38,337 nucleotides of DNA from an uncultured delta proteobacterium. GTDB taxonomy: Bacteria > Myxococcota_A > Polyangia > Polyangiales > Polyangiaceae. The translations under genes and the position numbers were made by a program. This document shows positions 1 to 7,530 of the stretch, in pieces (the first letter of the stretch is position 1; each line of letters starts with the position of its first letter). The notes beneath the pieces were generated by a model, which did no database searches, was not told the origin of the DNA, and worked only from the letters and a program-made list of their open reading frames with translations. The DNA lies in the NCBI GenBank assembly GCA_903906315.1, contig CAIVJW010000343.1, positions 1 to 38,337 on the forward strand, read 5' to 3'.

Positions 1-51
1 GCCGCGCCGATTCGTGCGGCAATTGCGGCTTGAATCTGCTTTTTCGAGCCC

Positions 52-1212
52 ATGGCTCGAGCGACGTGGCTGACCTACTTCGACGACCTGCCCGACCCGC
101 GCGTGGCGCGCACGCGCCGTCACAAACTCGGCGACATCCTGCTCATCGTGTTGGTCGGGGCGATCTGCGAGTGCCGCGGCTGGGACGACATGCACGATCT
201 CGTCGCGGAGGGGTCGGACGAGCTGCGCTTGCTGTTCGAGCTGCCGCACGGCGTGCCGAGCGCGGACACGCTGCGGCGTGTGCTCGGCGCGCTCGATCCG
301 TCGGCGTTCCGGGCAGGATTCGTCGCGTGGTCGGCGGCGCTCTGCAGGTCGACGGAGGGCAAGCTCGTCGCGATCGACGGCAAGACGGTGCGCGGTGCGT
401 TTGCGGGGCCCGACGGAGGCGGGGCGCTGCACCTCATCAACGCGTGGGTGAGCGAAAACTCGATGGTGCTCGGGCAGTACGCGACCGACGTGAAGAGCAA
501 CGAGATCACCGCGATCCCTGAGCTCATTCGCTTGCTTGATCTGCGTGGCGCGGTGGTGAGCATCGACGCGATGGGCTGCCAGCGCGGCATCGCGCGCACG
601 CTTCGCGAGCGCGGTGCGCACTACCTCTTCGGGCTGAAGGGCAATCAGCCGACACTTCATCAGGAGGTGCTCGAGTCCTTCGACGACGCGACGCTGGCGC
701 GGCTCGAGTCGTCGCCGACGACGTACCACGCCGAGGCGGACAAGGGGCACGGGCGCAGCGAGTACCGGCGCGTGTGGGTGCAACACGACGTGTCGTGGTT
801 GTCGCGCTCGGAGCAGTGGACGGACCTCGCGTCGCTGGTGCTGGTCGAGTCGGAGCGGACCGTGCGCGGCGTGACGAGCCGCGAGCGGCGCGCGTACATC
901 TCGAGTCTGGTGGCGCCTGCGGAGCGCATGTTTGCGCTGGTGCGTGGGCACTGGCACGTCGAGAACAAGCTGCACTGGGTGCTCGACGTGACCTTCGGCG
1001 AGGACCGCGCGCGGATCAGCAAGCGCAACGGGGCGGAGAACCTGTCGGCGCTCCGGAAGATGGCGCTCAACATGCTGACGAACGCGCCGTCGCCGCGGAA
1101 GCCGCGCAGCATCGCGCAGAAGAGGAAGCTGGCGAGCTGGCGGGTCGACTACCTGCGCACGGTGCTGAGCTGCCCGATCGAGGCAAGCGTCGCGCGCGAC
1201 TCGGCGAGCTGA
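52..1212 (+). CDS. ISAs1-family DDE transposase
   Basis: This 386-residue protein is a transposase of the ISAs1 family, which moves its own insertion sequence by DDE chemistry. The N-terminal 90 residues carry the family helical region (LPDPRVARTRRHKLGDIL, then GWDDMHDL). The catalytic acidic residues appear to be D109 in AIDGKTVRG, D172 in VSIDAMGCQ and E304 in HWHVENKLHWVLDVTF, so the gene looks intact. Its length is normal for the family (about 370-390). The ATG follows a short leader without a clear ribosome site. I could not find matching terminal inverted repeats: only 51 bases are visible to the left, so the left end of the element may lie outside the window. Codon use resembles the neighbours. 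The family call is strong; activity is inferred from the intact motifs only. Confidence 0.93.
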   Translation: MARATWLTYFDDLPDPRVARTRRHKLGDILLIVLVGAICECRGWDDMHDLVAEGSDELRLLFELPHGVPSADTLRRVLGALDPSAFRAGFVAWSAALCRSTEGKLVAIDGKTVRGAFAGPDGGGALHLINAWVSENSMVLGQYATDVKSNEITAIPELIRLLDLRGAVVSIDAMGCQRGIARTLRERGAHYLFGLKGNQPTLHQEVLESFDDATLARLESSPTTYHAEADKGHGRSEYRRVWVQHDVSWLSRSEQWTDLASLVLVESERTVRGVTSRERRAYISSLVAPAERMFALVRGHWHVENKLHWVLDVTFGEDRARISKRNGAENLSALRKMALNMLTNAPSPRKPRSIAQKRKLASWRVDYLRTVLSCPIEASVARDSAS

Positions 1213-1240
1213 CGGGTGCGACGACGTCGCCGCGCGCCTC
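52..1240 (+). mobile_element. ISAs1-like insertion sequence, ends undefined
   Basis: The transposase gene implies an insertion sequence covering at least this span. Neither terminal inverted repeat nor a target duplication can be seen. The right limit given here is only where the left arm of the next inverted-repeat unit begins. Confidence 0.5.
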
Positions 1241-1303
1241 GCGGGAGCGAGAGCGAGCGCCAGGGTGCAGGGCGAGAGCGAGGGGGCCGGGGGGAGAAGG
1301 GCG
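1240..1303 (+). repeat. Left arm of imperfect inverted repeat flanking the four-helix-bundle gene
   Basis: This arm matches the reverse complement of 1833-1892. The best blocks are CGCGGGAGCG, and GCGCCAG-N-GTGCAGGGCGAG-N-GCG with two mismatches in 24 bases, followed by a looser G-rich stretch. A five- to seven-base insertion separates the first two blocks in this arm. Similarity stops abruptly outside the arms. Confidence 0.6.
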
Positions 1304-1332
1304 GTGCGGAGCGCGAGGGGCCCCGCACCGCC
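1300..1332. terminator. Hairpin between convergent genes
   Basis: GGCGGTGCGG (1300-1309) pairs perfectly with CCGCACCGCC (1323-1332) around a 13-base loop. It lies between the stops of the transposase and the four-helix-bundle gene, so it could terminate either transcript, although no T-tract follows. It also overlaps the inner edge of the left inverted-repeat arm. Confidence 0.45.
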
Positions 1333-1341
1333 GGGCGCGCG

Positions 1342-1659
1342 CTACGCCGCGAGGCGCACGAACGTGCCGATGATGCGATGGAGCTTGGCGACGAGGACGT
1401 CGTCGAGGGTCGCGATGTAGCCCCACGCGCGCGCCGTCTCGAGACACGCGAGCACCTCACGCGCGGAACCGAGCGCGGTGTGATAGCGCGCCTGCCGCAG
1501 CTGCCCGCGGCTGTACATGCCCTCGGCGATGTTGAGAGCGACGCTGGAGCCCGCGCGACGCAGCTGGCGACCGAGGTCGCGGTCGCGCCGCTCGATCTGA
1601 GCGGTGACCGTGCGAAGTGCTTCGATGGTTTCAAGAACGACGGGATAGATACGCAGCAT
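1342..1659 (-). CDS. Four-helix-bundle protein (23S rRNA intervening-sequence / S23 family)
   Basis: The 105-residue product matches the four-helix-bundle family first known from open reading frames inside 23S rRNA intervening sequences, and related to the Avd accessory proteins of diversity-generating retroelements. Diagnostic features are the start with hydrophobic helix 1, the LGRQLRRAGSSVALNIAEG segment, the helix with ARYHTALGSAREVLACLE, and a last helix ending near IIGTFVRLAA. Length is typical (about 110-120). The start is fixed by a strong AAGGAGG ribosome site six bases upstream of ATG. Molecular function is not established; members probably form pentamers and may bind nucleic acid. 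No reverse transcriptase or rRNA gene is nearby. The gene is enclosed by an inverted repeat and preceded by a foldable leader, which suggests a self-contained unit. Confidence 0.9.
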   Translation of the reverse strand: MLRIYPVVLETIEALRTVTAQIERRDRDLGRQLRRAGSSVALNIAEGMYSRGQLRQARYHTALGSAREVLACLETARAWGYIATLDDVLVAKLHRIIGTFVRLAA

Positions 1660-1706
1660 TCGGAGCCTCCTTGGTGAAGGACCCCGTCGTCAGGCCCTCG
1701 CGCGGA

Positions 1707-1787
1707 GGCCGGCTCAAGGCTCGCGCAGCGACCGCGCGAAGCGCGGCGAGCCCGGCGTCTTCGCCGGGCGCAGGCCTTGAACCGGCC
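1707..1787 (-). other. Structured leader, predicted three-way junction upstream of the four-helix-bundle gene
   Basis: An outer stem pairs GGCCGGCTCAAGGC (1707-1720) with GCCTTGAACCGGCC (1774-1787), 13 of 14 positions. Inside it are two hairpins: CCGCGC-GAA-GCGCGG (1732-1746) and GCCCGGCG-TCTT-CGCCGGGC (1750-1769). The result is a compact 81-base junction in the leader of the minus-strand gene. It does not match a tRNA or any riboswitch class I recognise. The rest of 1660-2027 holds the right repeat arm and nothing else I can name. Confidence 0.5.
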
Positions 1788-1832
1788 GAGCACGGGGGCA
1801 CGATCGGAAAGTCCGAGCGAGCCCCCCCGCCC

Positions 1833-1892
1833 GCTCGCTGCCCTCGCCCCCCGCTCCCGCCCTCGCCCTGCACGCTGGCGCCCGCTCCCGCG
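1833..1892 (-). repeat. Right arm of imperfect inverted repeat flanking the four-helix-bundle gene
   Basis: Read on the minus strand this arm contains CGCGGGAGCG, GGCGCCAGCGTGCAGGGCGAG and a G-rich tail, in the same order as the left arm at 1240-1303. Together the arms bracket a unit of about 650 bases containing one gene. Confidence 0.6.
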
Positions 1893-2027
1893 CTCGGCCG
1901 GCTCGAGAAACCCCGGCAATTAAGATGCGCCGGCCCTGCGACGGCGAGCCCGGGGTCGGCGGGGGCACGGGGGCGCGCCGACGCTGGCTTGGCGGTCGGC
2001 CGCGGGGGGTGTACCCGGGATCGTGCA

Positions 2028-3236
2028 ATGGGAAACGTCGACTCGGCACCGGCCTGCGGCACCTCGGAGCGACGGGGCACGCGGCGGCGCGGCGGGGCCA
2101 CGGGGACCGCGCCGACCCGCGCGGGCGCGACCGCGGCGGTCGTCGCGGCGCTGATCGGCTGCGATCGGCCGGAGCCGTCGTCGACCACGACGGCATCGGT
2201 CGCCGAGACGACCGGCGCGGCGGCGCGGGACGCGGATCGCGCCCTGCCCTCGCCGAACGCGAGCGCCACCCGACCCGTCGCCCTCGCTTCGGCGGTCGCC
2301 AGCGCGGACGCTCCTCCGACGTCGCCCGGCGCGCCGGCGCGCGCGGCCGAGGGCGCGCCCCGCTGCAAGGCCACGTCGGCGATGGAGCCGACGCACCTCT
2401 TCAACCACCCGACGAGCCTCGTCGGCGCCGTGATCGACGCGGAGGGCCTCGTCGCGATCGCGCAGAAGGCCGGCTGGGGCGGCCCGTACGTGATCTACCG
2501 GTTCGCGCGCGACGGCAGCGGGCTCTCGGTCCTCGCGAAGTTCGCGAGCCAGGAGACGCGCCACGTCGCGATCGACGGCGGGAGCGTCTACTTCTCCACC
2601 CGCGAAGGCGGCTTCTACGGGGGCGACGACACGCTGCGACGCGTCCCCCGCGGCGGCGGGCCGATCGAGCGGGTCGCCGAGCGCTTCGGCTGGCTCGGCG
2701 GGATCCACGACGGCTACGCATACGGCGTCAACTACGACCTCCGCCACGGTCGCGAGAGCGTGAACCGCGTGCCGCTGCGTGGCGGCGCCGTCGAGACCCT
2801 CTCCACGCGCGGGGCGGGCCGCGTGCACTCGAACTCCGCCCCGGTGGTCTACGGGGACCTCGCGGTCGACGCGCGCGGGCTGTTTCTGGTCGAAAGTGGC
2901 TGGGGGCTCGCCTTCCTGCCGCTGACCGGCGGCGCCCCGGTCGAGCGGCCCTTCGACCGGTCGGTCCCGCCGGCGGTCCGCCTGGCGAGCGCGCCCGGCT
3001 GGGACACCTGGGCCGTCGCGCACGACGGCGACCGCGACGTCCTGCTCGGCCAGACCGACCGCGGTCGACGCATGGGCGTGCTCGACGCGAGCGGCAAGGT
3101 CACCCACGTCGAGCCGATGAAGCACATCTACATGCGCCACGCGGTCGCCGACGATCAGTGCGTCTACTACGTGCGGATCGATCCGAGCGGCGTGACCTGG
3201 TGGAGCGCGATCCCGGCGCCTCCGCGGGGCCCCTGA
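2028..3236 (+). CDS. Predicted lipoprotein with propeller-like repeats
   Basis: The 402-residue product begins with an Arg-rich segment, then a hydrophobic stretch ending in a lipobox (ALIGC, Cys45), which predicts outer-membrane or surface lipidation. A Ser/Thr/Ala/Pro-rich linker runs to about residue 115. The remainder shows short beta-rich repeats with signatures such as VYFSTREGGFYGGDDTLRRV, GLFLVESGWG and CVYYVRID, typical of six- or seven-bladed propellers common in myxobacterial secreted proteins. The ATG at 2028 is chosen because the reading frame upstream runs through the inverted-repeat region and looks non-coding. The stop overlaps the next gene's start (TGATG), so the two are probably translated together. 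No catalytic motif is visible, and the propeller assignment is inferred. Confidence 0.75.
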   Translation: MGNVDSAPACGTSERRGTRRRGGATGTAPTRAGATAAVVAALIGCDRPEPSSTTTASVAETTGAAARDADRALPSPNASATRPVALASAVASADAPPTSPGAPARAAEGAPRCKATSAMEPTHLFNHPTSLVGAVIDAEGLVAIAQKAGWGGPYVIYRFARDGSGLSVLAKFASQETRHVAIDGGSVYFSTREGGFYGGDDTLRRVPRGGGPIERVAERFGWLGGIHDGYAYGVNYDLRHGRESVNRVPLRGGAVETLSTRGAGRVHSNSAPVVYGDLAVDARGLFLVESGWGLAFLPLTGGAPVERPFDRSVPPAVRLASAPGWDTWAVAHDGDRDVLLGQTDRGRRMGVLDASGKVTHVEPMKHIYMRHAVADDQCVYYVRIDPSGVTWWSAIPAPPRGP

Positions 3237-4069
3237 TGGGCTCGCGCGGGGGCGCCGCGTCGACGGATCGCCCGACGCCGACGCCGCGCGCGACGAGCCC
3301 GAGCGGCGGCGCGCTTCACGTGGTCGCCGTGGCCGCCGTCGTGGCGCTGCTCCTCGCCGCGTACGCGATCGCCGCGCCGCGCCTGCGGAGGGGCACCGGC
3401 GCCCGCGGCCCGGCCTCCGCGTCGGCGCGCCCCGAGGCGTCGACCCCGCCGCCCACGGCCCTCGCCGCGGACCGCGGCGCCCCGCCCCCGCCGCCCGCGC
3501 ACGCGGCGGGCCGCGCCCCGCAGCGCGTGCTGATCTTCGGCGACTCGATGGTGGCCGTCCTCGCTCCTCGCCTGGCCGAGATCGCCCGGGAGAACGGTCA
3601 CGCGGTCTTCCCGGTCGTCTGGTACGGATCGACCATCCTGCGGTGGGCGCGCGTCGACGAGCTCGACCGGTTGATCGCCGAGACGCAGCCCACGATCGTC
3701 GTCGCGGTGCTCGGGTCGTCGGAGCTCACGGTGCGCGAGATCGAGGAGTGCGAGCCCTTCGTGGGGCTCCTCGCGCGCAAGGCGGCCCCGCGCGAGCTCG
3801 CGTGGATCGGCCCGCCGAACTGGCGAGTCGACACGGGCGTCAATGCCATGATCGAGCGCGCGCTGGGCGATCGCCGGTTCTTCCGGTCGAGCGGGCTCGA
3901 CCTCGAGCGCGGCGTCGATGGCATTCACCCGACCGCGCGAGGGGGCGCCGCGTGGGCGGACGCGTTCGCGCGCTGGGCCGAGCTGCGCAGCCCGCTCGGG
4001 ACCTCACCGTCGGCGCCAGCCCGGGCGGCGCCCGCGGTCCCGCTGCGCGTGGTGTCGAGGCGGCCGTAG
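3236..4069 (+). CDS. Membrane-anchored SGNH/GDSL-hydrolase-like protein
   Basis: This 277-residue protein has one membrane segment (about residues 27-47), a long Pro/Ala linker to about 95, then an SGNH-like domain. Block I is RVLIFGDSM, with the nucleophile candidate Ser104. Block V is DGIHPTARG, with Asp228 and His231 completing the triad. The usual block III (GxND) is replaced by VLGSSEL, so the oxyanion arrangement may differ or the domain may be a divergent member. Such domains act as esterases, for example on acyl groups of polysaccharide or peptidoglycan; the substrate here is unknown. The ATG overlaps the stop of the lipoprotein gene upstream, indicating a two-gene operon. The Pro/Ala linker would place the domain outside the inner membrane. 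Confidence 0.78.
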   Translation: MGSRGGAASTDRPTPTPRATSPSGGALHVVAVAAVVALLLAAYAIAAPRLRRGTGARGPASASARPEASTPPPTALAADRGAPPPPPAHAAGRAPQRVLIFGDSMVAVLAPRLAEIARENGHAVFPVVWYGSTILRWARVDELDRLIAETQPTIVVAVLGSSELTVREIEECEPFVGLLARKAAPRELAWIGPPNWRVDTGVNAMIERALGDRRFFRSSGLDLERGVDGIHPTARGGAAWADAFARWAELRSPLGTSPSAPARAAPAVPLRVVSRRP

Positions 4070-4087
4070 GCGCGCGGCGGCGCCTAC
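4066..4087. terminator. Bidirectional hairpin built from both stop codons
   Basis: GTAGGCGC (4066-4073) and GCGCCTAC (4080-4087) form a perfect eight-base stem with a six-base loop. The left arm contains the TAG of the plus-strand gene and the right arm the TAG of the minus-strand kinase gene, which are only 15 bases apart. Confidence 0.5.
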
Positions 4088-7000
4088 AGCGCGGAGGCGA
4101 AGGCCTTGCCGAACTCGATCGGATAGGGCCTGTCCGCCGCGCGCAGCGCCGTGGCCTGGCGCAGGAGCTTGGCCATCGCGGCCGGGAAGCCCTCGAGCCG
4201 CGCCGGATCCTCGAGCGGGTCGCGCTGCATGTGCGCGAGGACGCGGTCGCGAGGGCTCTTCAGGTCGTCGAAGAACGCGCGGCGAGTGACCACGTTGTAG
4301 ACGGTGCCCGCCAGCGAATAGACGTCCGCGCGCACGTCGAGATCGACGGGATCGAGCACCTGCTCGGGCGCCATGTAGCCCGCGGTGCCGGCGACGAAGC
4401 GCCCGGCGGCCTCGGCCCCGATGCGCGTCGCGCGCACCATGCCGAAGTCGATGACGACGGCCGAGAGAGGGGGCGTGCGCGCGGGGTCGCGGTGCTCGGC
4501 CGGGTCGAAGCGCACGCCGCCGGCGAGCGGCAGGCGCAGCCAGATGTTCGCGGGCTTGATGTCGCGGTGGACGAGGCCCGCGCCGTGCAAAGCGGCGAGA
4601 CCCGCGCAGGAGTCGAGCACGACCTGCCGCAGCTCGAAGAGCGACATGGGTCGCGGCCACGAGTACTGCTTGAGATCGGCGCCGATGAGGTACTCGAGCA
4701 CGAGGAAGGGCACGCCGCCCGAGATGCCGCGGTCGATGATGTTCGCGACGTTCGGGTGGTAGAGGCCCGCGAGCGCGGCCGCCTCGTCGACGAACGAGGC
4801 GAGGATGCCCTCGCGCTCGACGTCGGTCGCGTCGTCGAGGACGTCGGCCTTGGGGATCTTCAGCACGAACAGGCGATCGGCGCCCGGCTTGCGCACGAGC
4901 CACACCGATCCGATGCCCCCCTCGCCGAGCGGCTTGACGAGGTCGTAGCCGTCGACCGTCTTCGGCTGCTTCTTCTGCGGGGGCGGAGGCGGCGGGGTGC
5001 GCGCGATCGCGCCCCGCACGGCGGCCTCGAGGAGCGCGCCGGCGCCGGGGCCGAGCGACGAGAACCACACGTCGAGCACCGATCGGTCGCGCGCGCGGAT
5101 CGCGCGGCCGACGAGCGCGGCGATGCGCGGTGCGTTCGCGGTCGCGGTGCGCGAGAGCGAGTCGTCGGCAGGGGCCGAGGTGGCGGCGTGCAGCGCGCGC
5201 GCGGGGTTCGCGAGCGCGCCCTGGAGGCGCTCGCCGGAGAGCACCAGATCGAGGCAGAGCGCGTCGAGGTCGGGCCGCGGCCCGGCGGCGACGGCGAAGC
5301 GCTGGAGGGAGCGCGCGAGGCCGGAGAGCGCCTGCGCGAGCTCGGTGCCGTCGGCGTGGAGCGCGGACAGGGCGGCCTTCGCGGCATCGCCCCACTGCCC
5401 CTCTCCGCCCCCCGAGGCGACGGTCGTCCGCAGCGCCTCGGCCTGGTCGCAGCACCGGCCGAGCGCCGCCTCGGACATCAGCGGGAGCGCGCTCGCGAGC
5501 TTCTGGAGCATCGCGGGCCGGTCGATCACGAGCGCCCACCACGCCGCGAACGGGCCGAGCCACTCGGCGTCGTCGACCTCGCCGAGCGCGGTGCCGCGCG
5601 TCGTGTCGACGAGCCGCCAGAGCAGCGCCGAGAGCGCGTCGTGCAGCGGGGCCGGGAGCGCGCGCGTGCCGTCCGCGAGCCCGTCGAGCGTGCGCAGCCA
5701 GAGGCACGTGTCGTGCGCCGCCTGCCCTCCCCGCGCCTCCTCGCCCCCGCACGCGTCGAGCGCGTAGCCGCCGAGTCGGATCGCGAGCACCTCGAGCGCG
5801 AGGTCGATCTCGGGCTCGCCGGCGCCGCCGCGCCGCTTCTCGTTCACGACCCGGAGCAGCTCGCGCGGCGCCTCGGCCAGCATCACCCACGTCGCCGAGA
5901 GGTCGGGCTCCTCGATGGGATCGCCCGCGAGAGAGGTCTCGAGCAGCGGGCCCCAGAGGCGCAGCGCGAACGACCGAGCCGACCCCTCGAGCGCGTTTAC
6001 CGCCGCGGCCCGGGCGCGCAGGCGCCCCGGGTGGACGACGATCCGCCGGGCCTCCTCGAACGCGGGCGCGATCGACGTCGCGAGGCGGGCGGCGCGCGCG
6101 TCGGCCTCCTCGTCGTCGTACTGCGCGGCGACCCGCACGAGGTTCTCCATGCCAATCTCGAGGTCGAGCGGGTCGCGCTCGGCACCGTCGACGACGTCGG
6201 TCACCGCGACGACCTCGAGGAAGCGGCGCAGCTCGGCGAGCGCCGCGGGGCGCGCCCTGCGGCCGATCTCGCGCAGCGCGCGCAGGCTCGCCTCGACGTC
6301 CGGCTCGTGGACGCCCCGACGCCACAAGGACGCGAGCCCTCGCGCGAGCGCGCGCGCCGCGATCGCGCCGCCGTCGCCCGCGATCACGCGCGCGGCGAGG
6401 CGATCCCACGCGGCGCGGCGCTCGAAGAAGAGATACGGAGTCGCGACCGCCACCGCCGCGAGCGTCGGCCCGTCCGCGTCGGGCGCGTCGACGAGGGCGT
6501 CGAGCTGACGGGCGAGGAAGCGCAGGCGCGCCGCGGGCAGCGACGCGAACGCGGTGATGGCGCGACGCCGCAGCAGCGAGGAATCGCCGAGCACCCAGTC
6601 GAGCAGCATCCCCTCGAGCTGCTCGAGCGTGCCCGTCAGCCGCCCGAGCGCGCGCGCGGCGTGGACCCAGACGAGCGGCTCGGGGTGCAGGAACAGCGGC
6701 TGGAGCACCTGGAGCGTCGCGCCGACGAGGGCGGGGTCGGTCGCGGGCGGCATCGCGCGGACGCTGATCTCGAGGCAGCGCGCGGCGAGCACGCGGCCGA
6801 GCAGGGTGCCGCGCGCGGGCCGGCGGATCATCACGTCGAACGTGGAGGGCGCGCCCCACAGCCACGCTCCGAGCTCCGGGCTCTCGAGGGCGCACGCGCC
6901 CGCCTCCCACACGAGGATGCGCAGGCGCGCGAGGGCCTCGGCGTTCTCGGGCGCTTCGAGGGCTTCGCCGTCGCCGAGCAGCGGCGCGCACGCGAGCGCG

Positions 7001-7407
7001 TCCGACAGCGGGCCCTCGACGACGCGATCGCGGGCCACGGCGGCGACGCTCTCCGTGCGGCCGAGGCGCGCCGCGCGGGCGAGCAGCGGCGCGAGGCGCG
7101 CGTCGCGGCGCCACGTGCTCGCCGAGCACCACGACGACAGCACGACGCCGTCCGGCCCCGCGATCGCCGCGCCGAGCGCGTCCAGGATCGCGGGGTCGTC
7201 CGAGCACGTGAGCGGCGGCAGCGCCTTCTCGAGGCGGTCGATCGCGACCCGCGCCGCCCCGGGGAGGTCCGTCGCGGGCCCCTCGGCCGGAGCGCGGCGA
7301 TCGCCCGCTTGCCAGCTCGCGCGCATCGCGCGACCGACTCCCTCGTAGAGGTCGAGCGCGGCCGTCAGCGTCGAGAGCGCCTCCGCGACGGGGTCGGGCA
7401 GTGTCAC
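4084..7407 (-). CDS. Large cytosolic protein with C-terminal Ser/Thr protein kinase domain
   Basis: The 1107-residue product has a Hanks-type kinase domain in its last 290 residues (about 817-1107). Visible motifs are the glycine loop LGEGGIGSVW, FVLKIPK with the ATP lysine, the catalytic loop VHRDIKPANIW, VIDFGMVRA (DFG) and GYMAPEQ (APE). RD-type residues are present, so activity is likely. The first 790 residues are Ala/Leu/Arg-rich helices with HEAT-like character and no recognisable named domain. A Pro-rich stretch followed by QKKQPK links the two halves. No membrane segment is seen. The start is a GTG 123 bases from the divergently read gene at 7531; its ribosome site is weak, so the exact start is uncertain. 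Most myxobacterial kinases of this class place the kinase first, so the order here is unusual. Confidence 0.88.
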   Translation of the reverse strand: MTLPDPVAEALSTLTAALDLYEGVGRAMRASWQAGDRRAPAEGPATDLPGAARVAIDRLEKALPPLTCSDDPAILDALGAAIAGPDGVVLSSWCSASTWRRDARLAPLLARAARLGRTESVAAVARDRVVEGPLSDALACAPLLGDGEALEAPENAEALARLRILVWEAGACALESPELGAWLWGAPSTFDVMIRRPARGTLLGRVLAARCLEISVRAMPPATDPALVGATLQVLQPLFLHPEPLVWVHAARALGRLTGTLEQLEGMLLDWVLGDSSLLRRRAITAFASLPAARLRFLARQLDALVDAPDADGPTLAAVAVATPYLFFERRAAWDRLAARVIAGDGGAIAARALARGLASLWRRGVHEPDVEASLRALREIGRRARPAALAELRRFLEVVAVTDVVDGAERDPLDLEIGMENLVRVAAQYDDEEADARAARLATSIAPAFEEARRIVVHPGRLRARAAAVNALEGSARSFALRLWGPLLETSLAGDPIEEPDLSATWVMLAEAPRELLRVVNEKRRGGAGEPEIDLALEVLAIRLGGYALDACGGEEARGGQAAHDTCLWLRTLDGLADGTRALPAPLHDALSALLWRLVDTTRGTALGEVDDAEWLGPFAAWWALVIDRPAMLQKLASALPLMSEAALGRCCDQAEALRTTVASGGGEGQWGDAAKAALSALHADGTELAQALSGLARSLQRFAVAAGPRPDLDALCLDLVLSGERLQGALANPARALHAATSAPADDSLSRTATANAPRIAALVGRAIRARDRSVLDVWFSSLGPGAGALLEAAVRGAIARTPPPPPPQKKQPKTVDGYDLVKPLGEGGIGSVWLVRKPGADRLFVLKIPKADVLDDATDVEREGILASFVDEAAALAGLYHPNVANIIDRGISGGVPFLVLEYLIGADLKQYSWPRPMSLFELRQVVLDSCAGLAALHGAGLVHRDIKPANIWLRLPLAGGVRFDPAEHRDPARTPPLSAVVIDFGMVRATRIGAEAAGRFVAGTAGYMAPEQVLDPVDLDVRADVYSLAGTVYNVVTRRAFFDDLKSPRDRVLAHMQRDPLEDPARLEGFPAAMAKLLRQATALRAADRPYPIEFGKAFASAL

Positions 7408-7530
7408 CGGATCACCGTGACCTCGCGCGAGCGAGCGATTCGTGACGGGGAGGGCAGCTTCACCCGATCAGAGTAGCATCGCCCTCGACGCGCTCGCGCC
7501 CCGGCGAAAGCTCCGCTACCGGACCGGGCC
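7408..7530. promoter_or_regulatory. Divergent intergenic region between kinase and Ala-rich protein
   Basis: This 123-base gap must contain the start signals for both genes. On the minus strand TACTCT (7470-7475) and on the plus strand TAGCAT (7474-7479) resemble sigma-70 -10 boxes, but no convincing -35 boxes pair with them. This is a weak assignment. Confidence 0.25.

Noticed and set aside
1-51. Left terminal inverted repeat of the ISAs1 element
   Set aside because: Nothing in 1-51 matches the reverse complement of the bases after the transposase stop; only a trivial GCAATTGC palindrome is present.
1707-1787. A tRNA gene
   Set aside because: The minus strand has a GGTTCAAG string, but the stems do not fit a tRNA cloverleaf: there is no seven-base acceptor stem or plausible anticodon arm.
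3643-7476. A 1277-codon open frame on the plus strand opposite the kinase gene
   Set aside because: It is Arg/Ala/Glu-rich with no motifs and overlaps a gene with complete kinase motifs; high GC makes such antisense frames common.
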